From Mesorhizobium sp. B2-7-1 (GTDB lineage: Bacteria; Pseudomonadota; Alphaproteobacteria; Rhizobiales; Rhizobiaceae), in assembly GCF_006440735.1 (NCBI RefSeq), contig NZ_VFUA01000014.1:26663-90662 (forward strand): a stretch of DNA of 64,000 nt. The letters are read 5' to 3'. Positions 1 through 7,937 of the stretch are shown in pieces; the first letter of the stretch is position 1, and every line of letters begins with the position of its first letter. The position numbers and the translations under genes were made by a program. The notes beneath the pieces are model-generated. The model saw only the letters and a list, made by a program, of their open reading frames with translations. It was not told the origin of the DNA and did not search any database.

Positions 1-64
1 AGGGTCCAACGACGATCGCCACAGCCGCCACTACCGCGGCTGAAATCCTCTTCAGCAGTTTCAC
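1..64 (-). CDS. Partial 5' end of a probable secreted protein (signal peptide only)
   Basis: Only the first 21 codons lie in the window; the gene continues beyond base 1. Read leftward from a GTG at 62-64 it begins VKLLKRISAAVVAAVAIVVG, a basic N-terminus followed by a hydrophobic stretch, as in a Sec signal peptide. A strong ribosome-binding site (GGGAGGA) lies a few bases upstream of the GTG; the overlapping ATG is followed at once by a stop, so GTG is the only workable start. It is divergent from the NmrA-like gene. An exported solute-binding protein for the sugar cluster to the right would fit, but nothing in the visible part proves it. Confidence 0.5.
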   Translation of the reverse strand, partial: MKLLKRISAAVVAAVAIVVGP

Positions 65-131
65 TTCATCCTCCCGATGATCGTGTTCATGCGACGGGCC
101 GTGCTCTACGGCCTGCGAAGTTACATTTCCT

Positions 132-146
132 CAAAAAATCTATTTT
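132..146. promoter_or_regulatory. AT-rich candidate operator, copy A
   Basis: The 15-bp string CAAAAAATCTATTTT lies in the AT-rich gap between two divergent genes. The identical string occurs at 5952-5966, in the other divergent promoter region of the same cluster. A 15/15 match of this composition in a GC-rich background suggests a shared regulator-binding site. No regulator gene is adjacent, so its identity is unknown. The remainder of the gap up to 180 is AT-rich and probably holds both promoters. Confidence 0.4.
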
Positions 147-216
147 GTAAAGTTGAATAAATTATCTAAAAGAAAAAGTGACGATCGATGCACAGCGCAT
201 CCCGGGAGGCTCGACC

Positions 217-1098
217 ATGGGAACAGGAGAAACCGTGCTAGTCACAGGCGCCACGGGGCGGACAGGCAAAGCGGTGATCGCCGCGCTTGCCGCGCGTGGA
301 GCGCGGATTCGTGCCATGACCCGCACGCCGGCGGCACAGGACAGCCTTCGCGCGGCGGGCGCGCATGAGATCGCGGTCGCCGATCTCGGAGATCGCTCGT
401 CGCTCGATAGCGCGGTTTCGGGAGTTGCGCGGCTGTACCATATCGGACCGCGTTTCAGCGACCGCGAAATAGCGTTGGGGACCAACATCATCGCGGCGGC
501 CCGCGCTGCCGGCCTAAGACATTTCGTCCTTCATTCGGTCTTCCATTCGCAGTGCCGAACCATGATCCACCACCGGCAGAAGCTTCGGCTGGAGGAGATG
601 CTGATCGAATCCGGCCTGCCCTACACCATCCTCCAGCCGGCGATGTACATGCAGAATATCGCGCTCGAATGGTCGAAGATCGAAGCCGAGGGCATCTATG
701 AACGCCCCTATCGGACAGACCTTCCCATGGCGATGGTGGATCTCGCCGATCTGGCCGAGGCGGCGGCGGTCGTGCTGACGACCGAGCGCTACATCGGGGG
801 CACGTATGAGCTGGTCGGCGGCGAGCCGCTTTCACATGCCGATATGGCGAAGGTGCTGACCGGACTTTTGGGGAAACCGGTTCAAGCGTCGCGCTATGCG
901 CCGACGGAATGGCGACGCCGCAACCGCGACCGGTTTCCTGACGACTATCTTCGGATCTATGCAGCGATGTGCCGGCATTATGACCGCTTCGGTCTGCCGG
1001 GCGGCAATCCGGTGGTGGCGTCGATGATCCTCGGCCGCGAGCCCGCCGGCTTCGGGGATTTCGCCCGCCGCTTCGCCGCGGAACGAAACACAAGATAA
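217..1098 (+). CDS. NmrA-like NAD(P)-binding atypical SDR protein
   Basis: 293-residue Rossmann-fold protein. The N-terminus reads VLVTGATGRTGKAVIAAL, the glycine-rich dinucleotide motif of NmrA/YwnB-type atypical short-chain dehydrogenases, followed by a second strand ending in an Arg-rich stretch (RAMTRTP) that often selects NADP. The central HSVFHSQCRTMIHHRQK segment and the PYTILQPAMYMQNI stretch are typical of NmrA-like proteins, which act as redox sensors or as isoflavone/quinone reductase-like enzymes. The ATG at 217 is preceded by GGGAGG with good spacing and is preferred over an upstream in-frame GTG at 178. It faces the TIM-barrel gene across a shared terminator. Substrate unknown. 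Confidence 0.85.
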   Translation: MGTGETVLVTGATGRTGKAVIAALAARGARIRAMTRTPAAQDSLRAAGAHEIAVADLGDRSSLDSAVSGVARLYHIGPRFSDREIALGTNIIAAARAAGLRHFVLHSVFHSQCRTMIHHRQKLRLEEMLIESGLPYTILQPAMYMQNIALEWSKIEAEGIYERPYRTDLPMAMVDLADLAEAAAVVLTTERYIGGTYELVGGEPLSHADMAKVLTGLLGKPVQASRYAPTEWRRRNRDRFPDDYLRIYAAMCRHYDRFGLPGGNPVVASMILGREPAGFGDFARRFAAERNTR

Positions 1099-1105
1099 CA
1101 TGCGA

Positions 1106-1130
1106 GCGCCCGGACCTTTTGTCCGGGCGC
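1106..1130. terminator. Bidirectional hairpin terminator
   Basis: Perfect 10-bp inverted repeat GCGCCCGGAC / GTCCGGGCGC around a CTTTT loop. It lies 8 bases after the NmrA-like stop codon and just before the stop of the convergent isomerase-like gene, so it can serve both. Confidence 0.75.
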
Positions 1131-1135
1131 AAGCG

Positions 1136-2008
1136 TCAGGCTGTTGCCAGCCTTACGCCGGCCTCGGCCAGCACCTTGCGGGAGGTATCTCCCGAACGCA
1201 CCCCAGCCGCTGACGCCGACAGCGCGTCGGCTTCCAGCGAGAAGACTTCGGGGCCGACATGGCGGAGGTTGCCTTTGCCCGCGACGATCTTGATGATCTC
1301 CACGACGTCGAACTCGCCCTCTCCCGGGAAATTCCGATAGTTGATCGTATCATCGAAGAGCGACTTGCCAACCTGCCGCCGCAGACCGTCATCGATCTGC
1401 ATTCCAGCCAGGTGCCGGGCCGGCAGGCTGTTGAGCAGGTCGAGCTCATATTCGCCCTTGGAAAAGTGCCATACGTCGACAAGGATGCCGGCATTGGACG
1501 GATTGACGCCACTGACAATCGCCCAGGCATCGGAAAGATTGGGCATTCCCCAGAACGGCATGAATTCAAGATCGATCCAGTACCCTTGCGCCTTGGCGCG
1601 CTCGCAGAGCCGCCCAAACCCGTCGATCCGCCGGGAGAGCTCAACCGTTCCCTTGTCATAGCCGGCAACCGCCAGGATCGACGTCAAACCGAGCTTCTCA
1701 CACATGCGAAACGAATGATCGGTGCTGACGTCGAAGCGGGCGCGCAGCTCCGGCGAACATTCCGCCGGCACACGGATGGGCGCCCAGTCGGTGAGCGAAT
1801 CCAGATAGCGCAGCGGGGCGCCGGCATCGGCGGCCATCGCTTTCATATCCGATGGAGTGAGCCCCGACTCCAATGCATCGAGGTAGGTTTCAGGCGCGAT
1901 GGCAAGGGCGGTGAAGCCTCCTGCCCTCGCGGCTTCCACATGCCCCCGGAACCCGTGTGCGCGCGCCGACGCAGGCCAGAAGACGAAATCGACCGGTGCA
2001 GTCATCAC
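1136..2008 (-). CDS. Sugar phosphate isomerase/epimerase-like TIM-barrel protein
   Basis: 290 residues, of the xylose-isomerase-like/AP-endonuclease-2 fold superfamily. Hallmarks are a metal-ligand glutamate in IDLEFMPFWGMP near residue 146 and an Asp/His pair in GILVDVWHFSKG about 30 residues later, with a further acidic residue in the last third (GPEVFS). It is a paralogue of the next gene to the right: both carry LEF-PFWG-P, DxWH and GPExFS at matching spacing. Such proteins isomerise or epimerise sugars and keto-sugars or hydrolyse sugar lactones. The surrounding dehydrogenases and FAH hydrolase suggest a role in sugar or sugar-acid breakdown; the precise substrate cannot be read from sequence. 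Confidence 0.85.
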   Translation of the reverse strand: MMTAPVDFVFWPASARAHGFRGHVEAARAGGFTALAIAPETYLDALESGLTPSDMKAMAADAGAPLRYLDSLTDWAPIRVPAECSPELRARFDVSTDHSFRMCEKLGLTSILAVAGYDKGTVELSRRIDGFGRLCERAKAQGYWIDLEFMPFWGMPNLSDAWAIVSGVNPSNAGILVDVWHFSKGEYELDLLNSLPARHLAGMQIDDGLRRQVGKSLFDDTINYRNFPGEGEFDVVEIIKIVAGKGNLRHVGPEVFSLEADALSASAAGVRSGDTSRKVLAEAGVRLATA

Positions 2009-2144
2009 AATCCCTCGCTTGTCTTTTCATGGCGTCGCGGACTTCCGCCGGCCCGGCGGAACGCCGCGCCGGCCGCGGCCGTGGCAGGCAGCCCGTTATC
2101 TGCCGATGATTGGCCCGCAACGCCGTTGTTGACTTGCAACCGAT

Positions 2145-3035
2145 TCAGGCGGCCTCGGCTGTCCCGAAACGGTGTGGAATACCCGCCTTGTCGAAGACAT
2201 TTGCGAGCGCCACCCGGCTCCGGTTGCCGATCTCATCGGCCGACAGCGTGTCGTAGAGACCGGAGAAGGTCTCGGGTCCATAACGATTGAGCCCGCCGAT
2301 GCGATGAAGCTGCTGGAGCAGCTCGACCACCGGGAAGCCGCCGGTGCCGGCGTCCACGCGATGGAAGATGCAGTCGTCCAGCAGGGACCGGCCGGGTCTC
2401 AGCTTGGCGTCGGCATCGGCGATCTGCACGGTGGAGATCCTGTCGCCGGGGATCGTGTCGAGCAGCGCCGGGTCCGGCTTTCCGCGCAGATAGTGCCAGA
2501 AGTCGAACACCAGGCCGCTGTTGTCGCGATCCGCGGTCTTGATGATCTTCCAGGCGGTCTCGAGGTCGGGAAGGCCCCAGAACGGGATGAATTCGAGGTC
2601 ACAGCGCCAGCCAAGGCCGGCGGCCCGGTCACAGGTCCTGGCAAAGCCCTCAATGAGCTGATCGATCGAGACCTGGCTTTTCGGGCAGGTGATGATGCAG
2701 CTCATGGAGTCGACCCGAAGCGCCTCGCCGATACGAAAGAAGTCGTCTTCGTCAAATCCGAAAAAGCCGAGCGAAAACGCGGCCGGGTCGAGATTGTCGG
2801 GCAGCCAGTGCGTCGCCCAGCGCGAATAGGGATCGAGCTGGGTGAGCTTCACCCCCTCGTCATCCGCCATGAGCAGCATGTCCTTCGTTGTGATGCCCTC
2901 AGCAAGCCAGCGGCAATAGTGCCATGGCGTGATGGAGATGGCATCGCAGCCTGCCAGCCGCGAGGCGCGCAATTGCTCCTTCAGCGGCAGCGACCGCACC
3001 GTTCCCACCCACATGATCGTCGACGACTTGTCCAT
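2145..3035 (-). CDS. Sugar phosphate isomerase/epimerase-like TIM-barrel protein, paralogue 2
   Basis: 296 residues of the same family as the gene at 1136-2008, with LEFIPFWGLPDLETAW, the metal-binding GLVFDFWHYLRG segment and a GPETFSGLYD motif near the C-terminus. The ATG at 3033-3035 (MDKSSTIMWVGTV) follows an AGGAGGA ribosome-binding site; the reading frame stays open upstream but overlaps the oxidoreductase gene, so the longer version is rejected. A 41-bp gap to the upstream gene fits one leftward operon of five genes from 5885 to 1136. Tandem paralogues with low overall identity suggest two different isomerase or epimerase steps or substrates rather than recent duplication. Confidence 0.85.
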   Translation of the reverse strand: MDKSSTIMWVGTVRSLPLKEQLRASRLAGCDAISITPWHYCRWLAEGITTKDMLLMADDEGVKLTQLDPYSRWATHWLPDNLDPAAFSLGFFGFDEDDFFRIGEALRVDSMSCIITCPKSQVSIDQLIEGFARTCDRAAGLGWRCDLEFIPFWGLPDLETAWKIIKTADRDNSGLVFDFWHYLRGKPDPALLDTIPGDRISTVQIADADAKLRPGRSLLDDCIFHRVDAGTGGFPVVELLQQLHRIGGLNRYGPETFSGLYDTLSADEIGNRSRVALANVFDKAGIPHRFGTAEAA

Positions 3036-3076
3036 ACTCTCCTCCTTGTCGCAGCCAGGCGCGAAGCAATGGCGCC

Positions 3077-4090
3077 TCAAAAACCTTCGAATACAATCTT
3101 GCCGTTCACGGAACCGGCCTCGATATCCCGGTGGGCCTGGATCAGCGCGTTCGCCGAGGCCGGCCCCAGGCGCTTCGTCAGCGTGGTTCGCACCTGCCCG
3201 GCATCGACCAGTTGCGCCAGCTTGCGTAGAATTGCGCCCTGCTCGGCCATGTCCGGGCGCTGAAAAACCGGCCGTCCCATCACTGAATGCATATGCACGG
3301 CAATGCACTTGGTTTTCAACGTCGCGAGCGGAAACGGATCGGGATCATCGAGGACCCCGATCGACCCGAACGGCTGAACCAGATCCACGAACTGGCTCTG
3401 ATGTCGAGGCGTCTGGGCCAGGGCCATGACGAGCTCCACGCCCTTGAAGCCCAACGCCTCGACCTGCGGCTTCAACGGCCGCCGGTGGTCGATGACATGG
3501 GCGGCGCCAAGCTTCCGGCACCAGTCAGCCGTCTCCGGTCGGGACGCCGTCGCGATCACCGTCAAATCGGTCAAGGCGCGCGCGAGCTGGATCGCCATGG
3601 AGCCGGTCCCGCCGGCGCCGCCGACAATCAGCAGGGTCCGTCCATCTGCGGCCGGCCGGGGACGGGCGACAAGCCTGTCGAACAGAAGCTCCCAGCTTGC
3701 CAGCGTGGTCAGCGGCAAGGCCGCCGATTGCGCAAAATCGAGACTCTTCGGCATCGCCGCGACGATCCGCTCGTCAACAAGCTGGTATTCTGCGTAGCTG
3801 CCCTGGCGAACGACCGAGCCGGCGTAGAACACGGCGTCGCCTGTCTTGAAGTTCGTCACCTTCGAGCCCGCCGCCACGACGATCCCGGCGGCGTCGTAGC
3901 CGGGCACTTTGAGCGCACCGCCCGGGTCGGCTATGCGCCTCAGCTTGGCGTCGAGCGGATTGACCGAAATCGCCCTTATTTCGACCAGAAGGTCGCGGTC
4001 CTGCAATTCGCTCGGTCGGGACAATTCGACGTCGACAAGCGCATCCGGCGCGTCGACGGGTCCGGCCTTGGTGAATCCGACTGCCTTCAT
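3077..4090 (-). CDS. Zinc-binding-family / quinone oxidoreductase-type MDR dehydrogenase
   Basis: 337-residue medium-chain dehydrogenase/reductase. An N-terminal GroES-like domain (MKAVGFTKAG, with the family motif ISVNPLDAKLRRI) precedes a Rossmann domain whose cofactor loop is LLIVGGAGGTGSMAIQLAR around residue 155. It resembles the ZADH/quinone-reductase branch, which uses NADPH and usually lacks catalytic zinc; the paired zinc cysteines of classical alcohol dehydrogenases are absent. The ATG at 4088-4090 lies 10 bases after the stop of the SDR gene, so the two are co-transcribed. The likely role is reduction of an enone, quinone or keto intermediate of the local pathway; substrate unknown. 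Confidence 0.87.
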   Translation of the reverse strand: MKAVGFTKAGPVDAPDALVDVELSRPSELQDRDLLVEIRAISVNPLDAKLRRIADPGGALKVPGYDAAGIVVAAGSKVTNFKTGDAVFYAGSVVRQGSYAEYQLVDERIVAAMPKSLDFAQSAALPLTTLASWELLFDRLVARPRPAADGRTLLIVGGAGGTGSMAIQLARALTDLTVIATASRPETADWCRKLGAAHVIDHRRPLKPQVEALGFKGVELVMALAQTPRHQSQFVDLVQPFGSIGVLDDPDPFPLATLKTKCIAVHMHSVMGRPVFQRPDMAEQGAILRKLAQLVDAGQVRTTLTKRLGPASANALIQAHRDIEAGSVNGKIVFEGF

Positions 4091-4100
4091 CCGACTGCTC

Positions 4101-4901
4101 CTAGAACAGGTTGCGGATCGAACCGCCATCGACGCCCCAAACCGATGATGTGACGAAGGATGCCCGCTCCGAGGCGAGGAAGACGATGATGTCGGCAACC
4201 TCCTCCGGTTCGCCCATGCGCTCAAGCGGCAGTTGCCGCAGTTTCATTTCATGGTCGACCGCCTGGCGCGGCGGCATGCCGTGAACCTCCGCAAGCTTGT
4301 CCGCAAACCCGCCCGGCCGGGACCACAGCGGGCTCCAGACCGGCCCTGGCGCGACCGCATTCACCCGAACATGGGGAGCCTCGGCGCGTGCCAGGCTTTT
4401 GGTGATGCTCACCAGCGCGGTCTTCAGGGCGGCATAGTCGGCTGGGATGGTCTCGGGCTGGCGGGCGAGATCGGACGTATTGTTGACGACCGCGCCGCGG
4501 CTTTCGCGCAGCCGGGGCAGCAGGGCGCGGGTCATGCGGATATTGCTGAGGAAATTGACATCGAATGTGCGTTGCCAGTGCGCGTCGGTCAGCAGATCGA
4601 ACGGCTGAGCGTCGACAATGCCGACATTGTTAACCAAGACATCCAGTCTGCCATTTCCGGCCGGGAACGCGTCGGCGATCCCCTGTTCGACACCTTGCGC
4701 CGACGATAGATCGGCGACCGCAAGCGTGATGTCGACGCCCGTCGCCGAGGCCGATGCGGCCGTCTCCTTCAGGCCCGCCACATCCATATCGATGAGCCGA
4801 AGATCTGCTCCCTCCCTGGCAAACGCGAGCGCCGTCGCCCTGCCTATGCCGCTTGCCGCACCCGTTATGAGCACGGTCTTTCCCTTCAATCCGGTGTCCA
4901 T
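4101..4901 (-). CDS. Short-chain dehydrogenase/reductase (classical SDR)
   Basis: 266 residues. The cofactor motif TGAASGIGRATALAFAREG is at the N-terminus, an NNVG motif sits around residue 90, and the catalytic Ser (NNTSDLA) is followed by YAALK with the active Tyr and Lys. The C-terminal RMGEPEEVADIIVFLASERASF and VDGGS are typical of classical sugar and keto-acyl SDRs. Translation probably starts at the ATG at 4899-4901 behind GAGGGATC. Next to an FAH-family hydrolase, SDRs of this type oxidise 2-keto-3-deoxy sugar acids in non-phosphorylative L-fucose or L-rhamnose pathways; that assignment is inference from context. Confidence 0.88.
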   Translation of the reverse strand: MDTGLKGKTVLITGAASGIGRATALAFAREGADLRLIDMDVAGLKETAASASATGVDITLAVADLSSAQGVEQGIADAFPAGNGRLDVLVNNVGIVDAQPFDLLTDAHWQRTFDVNFLSNIRMTRALLPRLRESRGAVVNNTSDLARQPETIPADYAALKTALVSITKSLARAEAPHVRVNAVAPGPVWSPLWSRPGGFADKLAEVHGMPPRQAVDHEMKLRQLPLERMGEPEEVADIIVFLASERASFVTSSVWGVDGGSIRNLF

Positions 4902-4997
4902 GGATCCCTCAGGCAATGGTTGCTTCGCGCCCATGCGCCACGCAGGCGCGGTGACGCTGGTGGTTCAGTTCTCCGGAGCGTTGCTTCCGGTTTTGCG

Positions 4998-5885
4998 TCA
5001 GGCGGCCTTGCCGGTCATATCCTCACGGCGAACTTCGTCGCGGATCGGATTGACCAGCTTTCCAAGCCCCTCGATCGAGACTTCGCACTTGTCGCCGTCC
5101 TTCATCAGCAGGCGCGGATTGCGGGCCCATCCGATGCCGGCGGGCGTGCCGCTGACGATCAGGTCGCCGGCTTCGAGCGTGATCGCCTCGCTGATCGTCT
5201 CGATGATGGTGGCGACGTCGAAGAGCATGTCGTCCGTGGTCGCCGACTGGACGACCACATCGTTGAGCCGCGTCTCGAGCCTCAGCCCCTTGCCGCCGGC
5301 TGGCACTTCATCGGCAGTCACCAGCGCGGGGCCGAAGCCGCCGGTGGAATCGAAATTCTTGCCCACCGTCCATTGCGGTGACTTGAACTGGTATTCACGG
5401 ACCGATCCTTCGTTGAAGATCGAATAGCCGATCACGTGGTCGTGGGCACGCGACTTCGGGATGTGGCGACCGCCCCGCCCTATGACAACCACCATCTCGC
5501 CTTCGAAATCGAGGCTGGTCGACGCGAGCGGCCGCACGATCGGCTGGTTGTGACCCACCAGCGTGGTGGCGAAGCGGGCGAACAGTGTTGGATAGTCCGG
5601 CTGTTCGTATGGCGACTCTTTGGTATGGTCGGCATAGTTCAGCCCAACGCAAATGATCTTCGGCGGCCGCGCCAGAGGCGGAAGAAAAGTGACCGCATCG
5701 GGATTAAACTCGGTGCCGTCCGCGAGCTTATGGCCGACGCGTAACAGCTCATCCGGGCCGGCGGCTATCAAATGCTCAAGCTCGAGCGTGCGATCCGTGC
5801 CGGCGGCAATCGAGCCGCGCAGTCGACCTGCCCTTTCCACCGCCAAGCCTCGGTGACCCCCCAATTCGAACCTTACGAAGCGCAT
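4998..5885 (-). CDS. Fumarylacetoacetate hydrolase-family protein (acylpyruvase/diketo-acid hydrolase type)
   Basis: 295 residues. The C-terminal FAH domain carries IICVGLNYADHTKES (GLNYxxHxxE motif), the metal-ligand glutamates in DFEGEMVVVIGRGG, GYSIFNEGSVREYQ, KNFDSTGGFGPALV and the closing SGTPAGIG loop, all diagnostic. Members hydrolyse or hydrate C-C bonds in 2,4-diketo acids using Mg2+ or Mn2+. In sugar clusters the usual job is cleavage of 2,4-diketo-3-deoxy-L-fuconate or -rhamnonate to pyruvate plus a hydroxy acid, which would match the adjacent SDR. It is the promoter-proximal gene of the leftward operon. The AT-rich candidate operator (5952-5966) lies about 70 bp upstream of its start. 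Confidence 0.9.
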   Translation of the reverse strand: MRFVRFELGGHRGLAVERAGRLRGSIAAGTDRTLELEHLIAAGPDELLRVGHKLADGTEFNPDAVTFLPPLARPPKIICVGLNYADHTKESPYEQPDYPTLFARFATTLVGHNQPIVRPLASTSLDFEGEMVVVIGRGGRHIPKSRAHDHVIGYSIFNEGSVREYQFKSPQWTVGKNFDSTGGFGPALVTADEVPAGGKGLRLETRLNDVVVQSATTDDMLFDVATIIETISEAITLEAGDLIVSGTPAGIGWARNPRLLMKDGDKCEVSIEGLGKLVNPIRDEVRREDMTGKAA

Positions 5886-5951
5886 GCGTTTCCTCGCTCA
5901 CAGTGTGCTGTTTGTTCAGGCAAGGATTTTCCAAAAAATAAGATATGTCAA

Positions 5952-5966
5952 CAAAAAATCTATTTT
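5952..5966. promoter_or_regulatory. AT-rich candidate operator, copy B
   Basis: Identical 15-bp CAAAAAATCTATTTT to copy A at 132-146, here in the 209-bp gap between the divergent FAH-family gene and the zinc alcohol dehydrogenase gene. The flanks (AAAAAATAAGATATG to the left, TTCTATTGACCATCAG to the right) are AT-rich and could hold promoters in both directions. Confidence 0.42.
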
Positions 5967-6094
5967 TCTATTGACCATCAGATTTACACGTGGATAGTAA
6001 TCATAGCGAGCGGGCTGGTGGAGGAACTAGCTTGCATCGTCATGCCTGCCGCCGGCCGTGTGGCGCCAAAAGAGACCATCTGGGAGGACAGATC

Positions 6095-7165
6095 ATGAAG
6101 GCCCTTCGTTTTCACGCCGCTCGCGATCTAAGGCTGGAGGACATAGACCCGCCTGCCGCCCCGGAGCCGAACGACGTCATCGTCGCGGTCAGCCATTGCG
6201 GGATTTGCGGGACCGACATTCACGAATATCTGGACGGACCGATATTCGTGTCGACGCGGCCGCACCCTCTCACCGGCGCGTCGGCGCCGCTCGTGCTCGG
6301 CCACGAATTCTCAGGCAAGATCGCCGCTGTCGGGCGCGGTGTCGGCCGCTTCCGCGAGGGCGACCGGGTTGCGATCCTCCCCCATCTCAACAAGCCGGGA
6401 GACTATTTCGTGCGCCGCGGGATTGGTCACATCAGCGATACGACGGCCTTGGTGGGCCTCTCTTCGGCCTATGGCGGCATGGGGGAATATGCGGTCCTTC
6501 CGCAGGACAACATCGTCAAATTGCCGGAAAGCGTGAGCGACGAGCAAGGGGCGCTGTTCGAACCAATGGCGGTGGCGATCAATGCGATCGATCGGGGCTG
6601 TGTTCATGCTGGCAGCACCGTTCTGGTGACCGGCGCCGGCCCGATCGGCGTTCTTTCGGCAATGGCCGCGAAAGCCGCCGGCGCATCGAGGGTCGTGGTG
6701 TCCGAAGCCAACCCCGCACGCCGCCGCAGGCTGGAGTCTCTCGAACTCGGCTACGAGATCGTCGACCCCACTTTGGCAAATTTTGGCGATGCCGTGCTGA
6801 GGCCGACCGAGGAGGGCCTGGGTGTCGACGTGGCGATTGAATGCGCGGGCAACGAACGCGCCCTGGCCGACTGTATCCGGCTTGTGCGGCGTGGCGGAAT
6901 AGTGGTTCAGGTGGGCATCTTCGTTGATCCTCCCCGCGTGGACATGCGGTTGCTTGTTTCCAAGGCCGTGACGCTGACAACGAGTTGGGGCTTTCCGATC
7001 ACCATCGGCCCCCGCGTTGTCCAGTTGATCGCTGCCGGACAGGTCCACCCTGAAAAAATCATAACGGGTCGGGTGACGATGGAGGACGCCATCGCCCGAG
7101 GCTTCGATACGCTTGCCCGGCCGGACCAGGACCATCTGAAGGTTCTCATCGCAGTCGCGGCCTAG
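6095..7165 (+). CDS. Zinc-dependent alcohol/sorbitol/butanediol-type dehydrogenase
   Basis: 356 residues. The catalytic zinc site is seen as HCGICGTDIHEY near residue 38 and the GHEFSGKIAAVG block near residue 70 (GHE signature). The NAD-binding loop is VLVTGAGPIGVLSAMAAKAAG around residues 175-195. It is closest in pattern to 2,3-butanediol and threonine/sorbitol dehydrogenases. The structural zinc-type Cys cluster is not obvious; the segment after the GHE block (PHLNKPGDYFVRRG) lacks the usual four cysteines. The ATG at 6095 follows TGGGAGGA. It starts a rightward two-gene unit with the SDR and is divergent from the FAH operon. Confidence 0.9.
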   Translation: MKALRFHAARDLRLEDIDPPAAPEPNDVIVAVSHCGICGTDIHEYLDGPIFVSTRPHPLTGASAPLVLGHEFSGKIAAVGRGVGRFREGDRVAILPHLNKPGDYFVRRGIGHISDTTALVGLSSAYGGMGEYAVLPQDNIVKLPESVSDEQGALFEPMAVAINAIDRGCVHAGSTVLVTGAGPIGVLSAMAAKAAGASRVVVSEANPARRRRLESLELGYEIVDPTLANFGDAVLRPTEEGLGVDVAIECAGNERALADCIRLVRRGGIVVQVGIFVDPPRVDMRLLVSKAVTLTTSWGFPITIGPRVVQLIAAGQVHPEKIITGRVTMEDAIARGFDTLARPDQDHLKVLIAVAA

Positions 7166-7208
7166 ACCCGGCGGCATCACGACTTTCATTGACCTAGGAG
7201 GAAGAACA

Positions 7209-7937
7209 ATGGGCCGTCTCGAGGGCAAGATCGTGCTTGTGACCGGTGCAGCACAAGGTATTGGCGCGGCGATCGGAAAGCTCTTCGCCGCCGAGGGCGC
7301 GGTGCTTTACCTGACCGACGTCCAGCCGTCACCGAAAGGGCAGCCGCAGTCCGGCACGGAGTATCGTCGGCTCGACGTTTCGAAAGAAGATGATTGGCGC
7401 GCCGTCGTCTCGGAGATCGTCGAGCGTCACGGCCGCCTGGATGTCCTCGTGAACAATGCCGGCATTGTCGAGCACTATGGCCAGATCGACGCCACCAGCA
7501 CCGAGGCCTGGCACCGCGTCATCTCGGTCAACCAGACGGGAACCTTCTTCGGCATGCGCGAGATCGTCCCCGTCATGAAGCGTAACGGCGGCGGATCCAT
7601 CGTGAATTTCTCCTCGATCTGGGGCACCACCGGCGCCGCCGGAGCGGCCCCTTATCAAGCCGCAAAGGGAGCGGTCCGCACCATGACAAAGAACGCGGCC
7701 ATCAGCTACGCCAAGGACAACATCCGGGTAAATTCCATCCATCCCGGCATCATCTGGACACCCCTGATCGAGGGCCAGAGCAAGGAGATGAACGACAGCA
7801 TCATAGCCGTAACGCCAATGGGTCGCGCTGGAAGGCCGGAGGAGATAGCCTTTGGCGTGCTCTACTTGGCGAGTGACGAATCTTCCTTCGTGACAGGCCT
7901 GGAGCTGAACATAGATGGTGGGTATCTGGCCCAGTGA
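7209..7937 (+). CDS. Short-chain dehydrogenase/reductase (classical SDR)
   Basis: 242 residues with TGAAQGIGAAIGKLFAAEG, an acidic residue at the end of the second strand (LTDVQ) indicating NAD preference, NNAG near residue 87, the catalytic Ser in NFSSIWG and YQAAK, and a C-terminal GLELNIDGG. AGGAGGAAGAACA sits just upstream of the ATG. It lies 43 bp after the zinc dehydrogenase and is probably the second gene of that transcript. Its pattern resembles 20-beta-hydroxysteroid/glucose-dehydrogenase-like SDRs; in context it more probably oxidises a sugar or polyol intermediate. It is the last clear gene before repeat copy 1. Confidence 0.88.
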   Translation: MGRLEGKIVLVTGAAQGIGAAIGKLFAAEGAVLYLTDVQPSPKGQPQSGTEYRRLDVSKEDDWRAVVSEIVERHGRLDVLVNNAGIVEHYGQIDATSTEAWHRVISVNQTGTFFGMREIVPVMKRNGGGSIVNFSSIWGTTGAAGAAPYQAAKGAVRTMTKNAAISYAKDNIRVNSIHPGIIWTPLIEGQSKEMNDSIIAVTPMGRAGRPEEIAFGVLYLASDESSFVTGLELNIDGGYLAQ

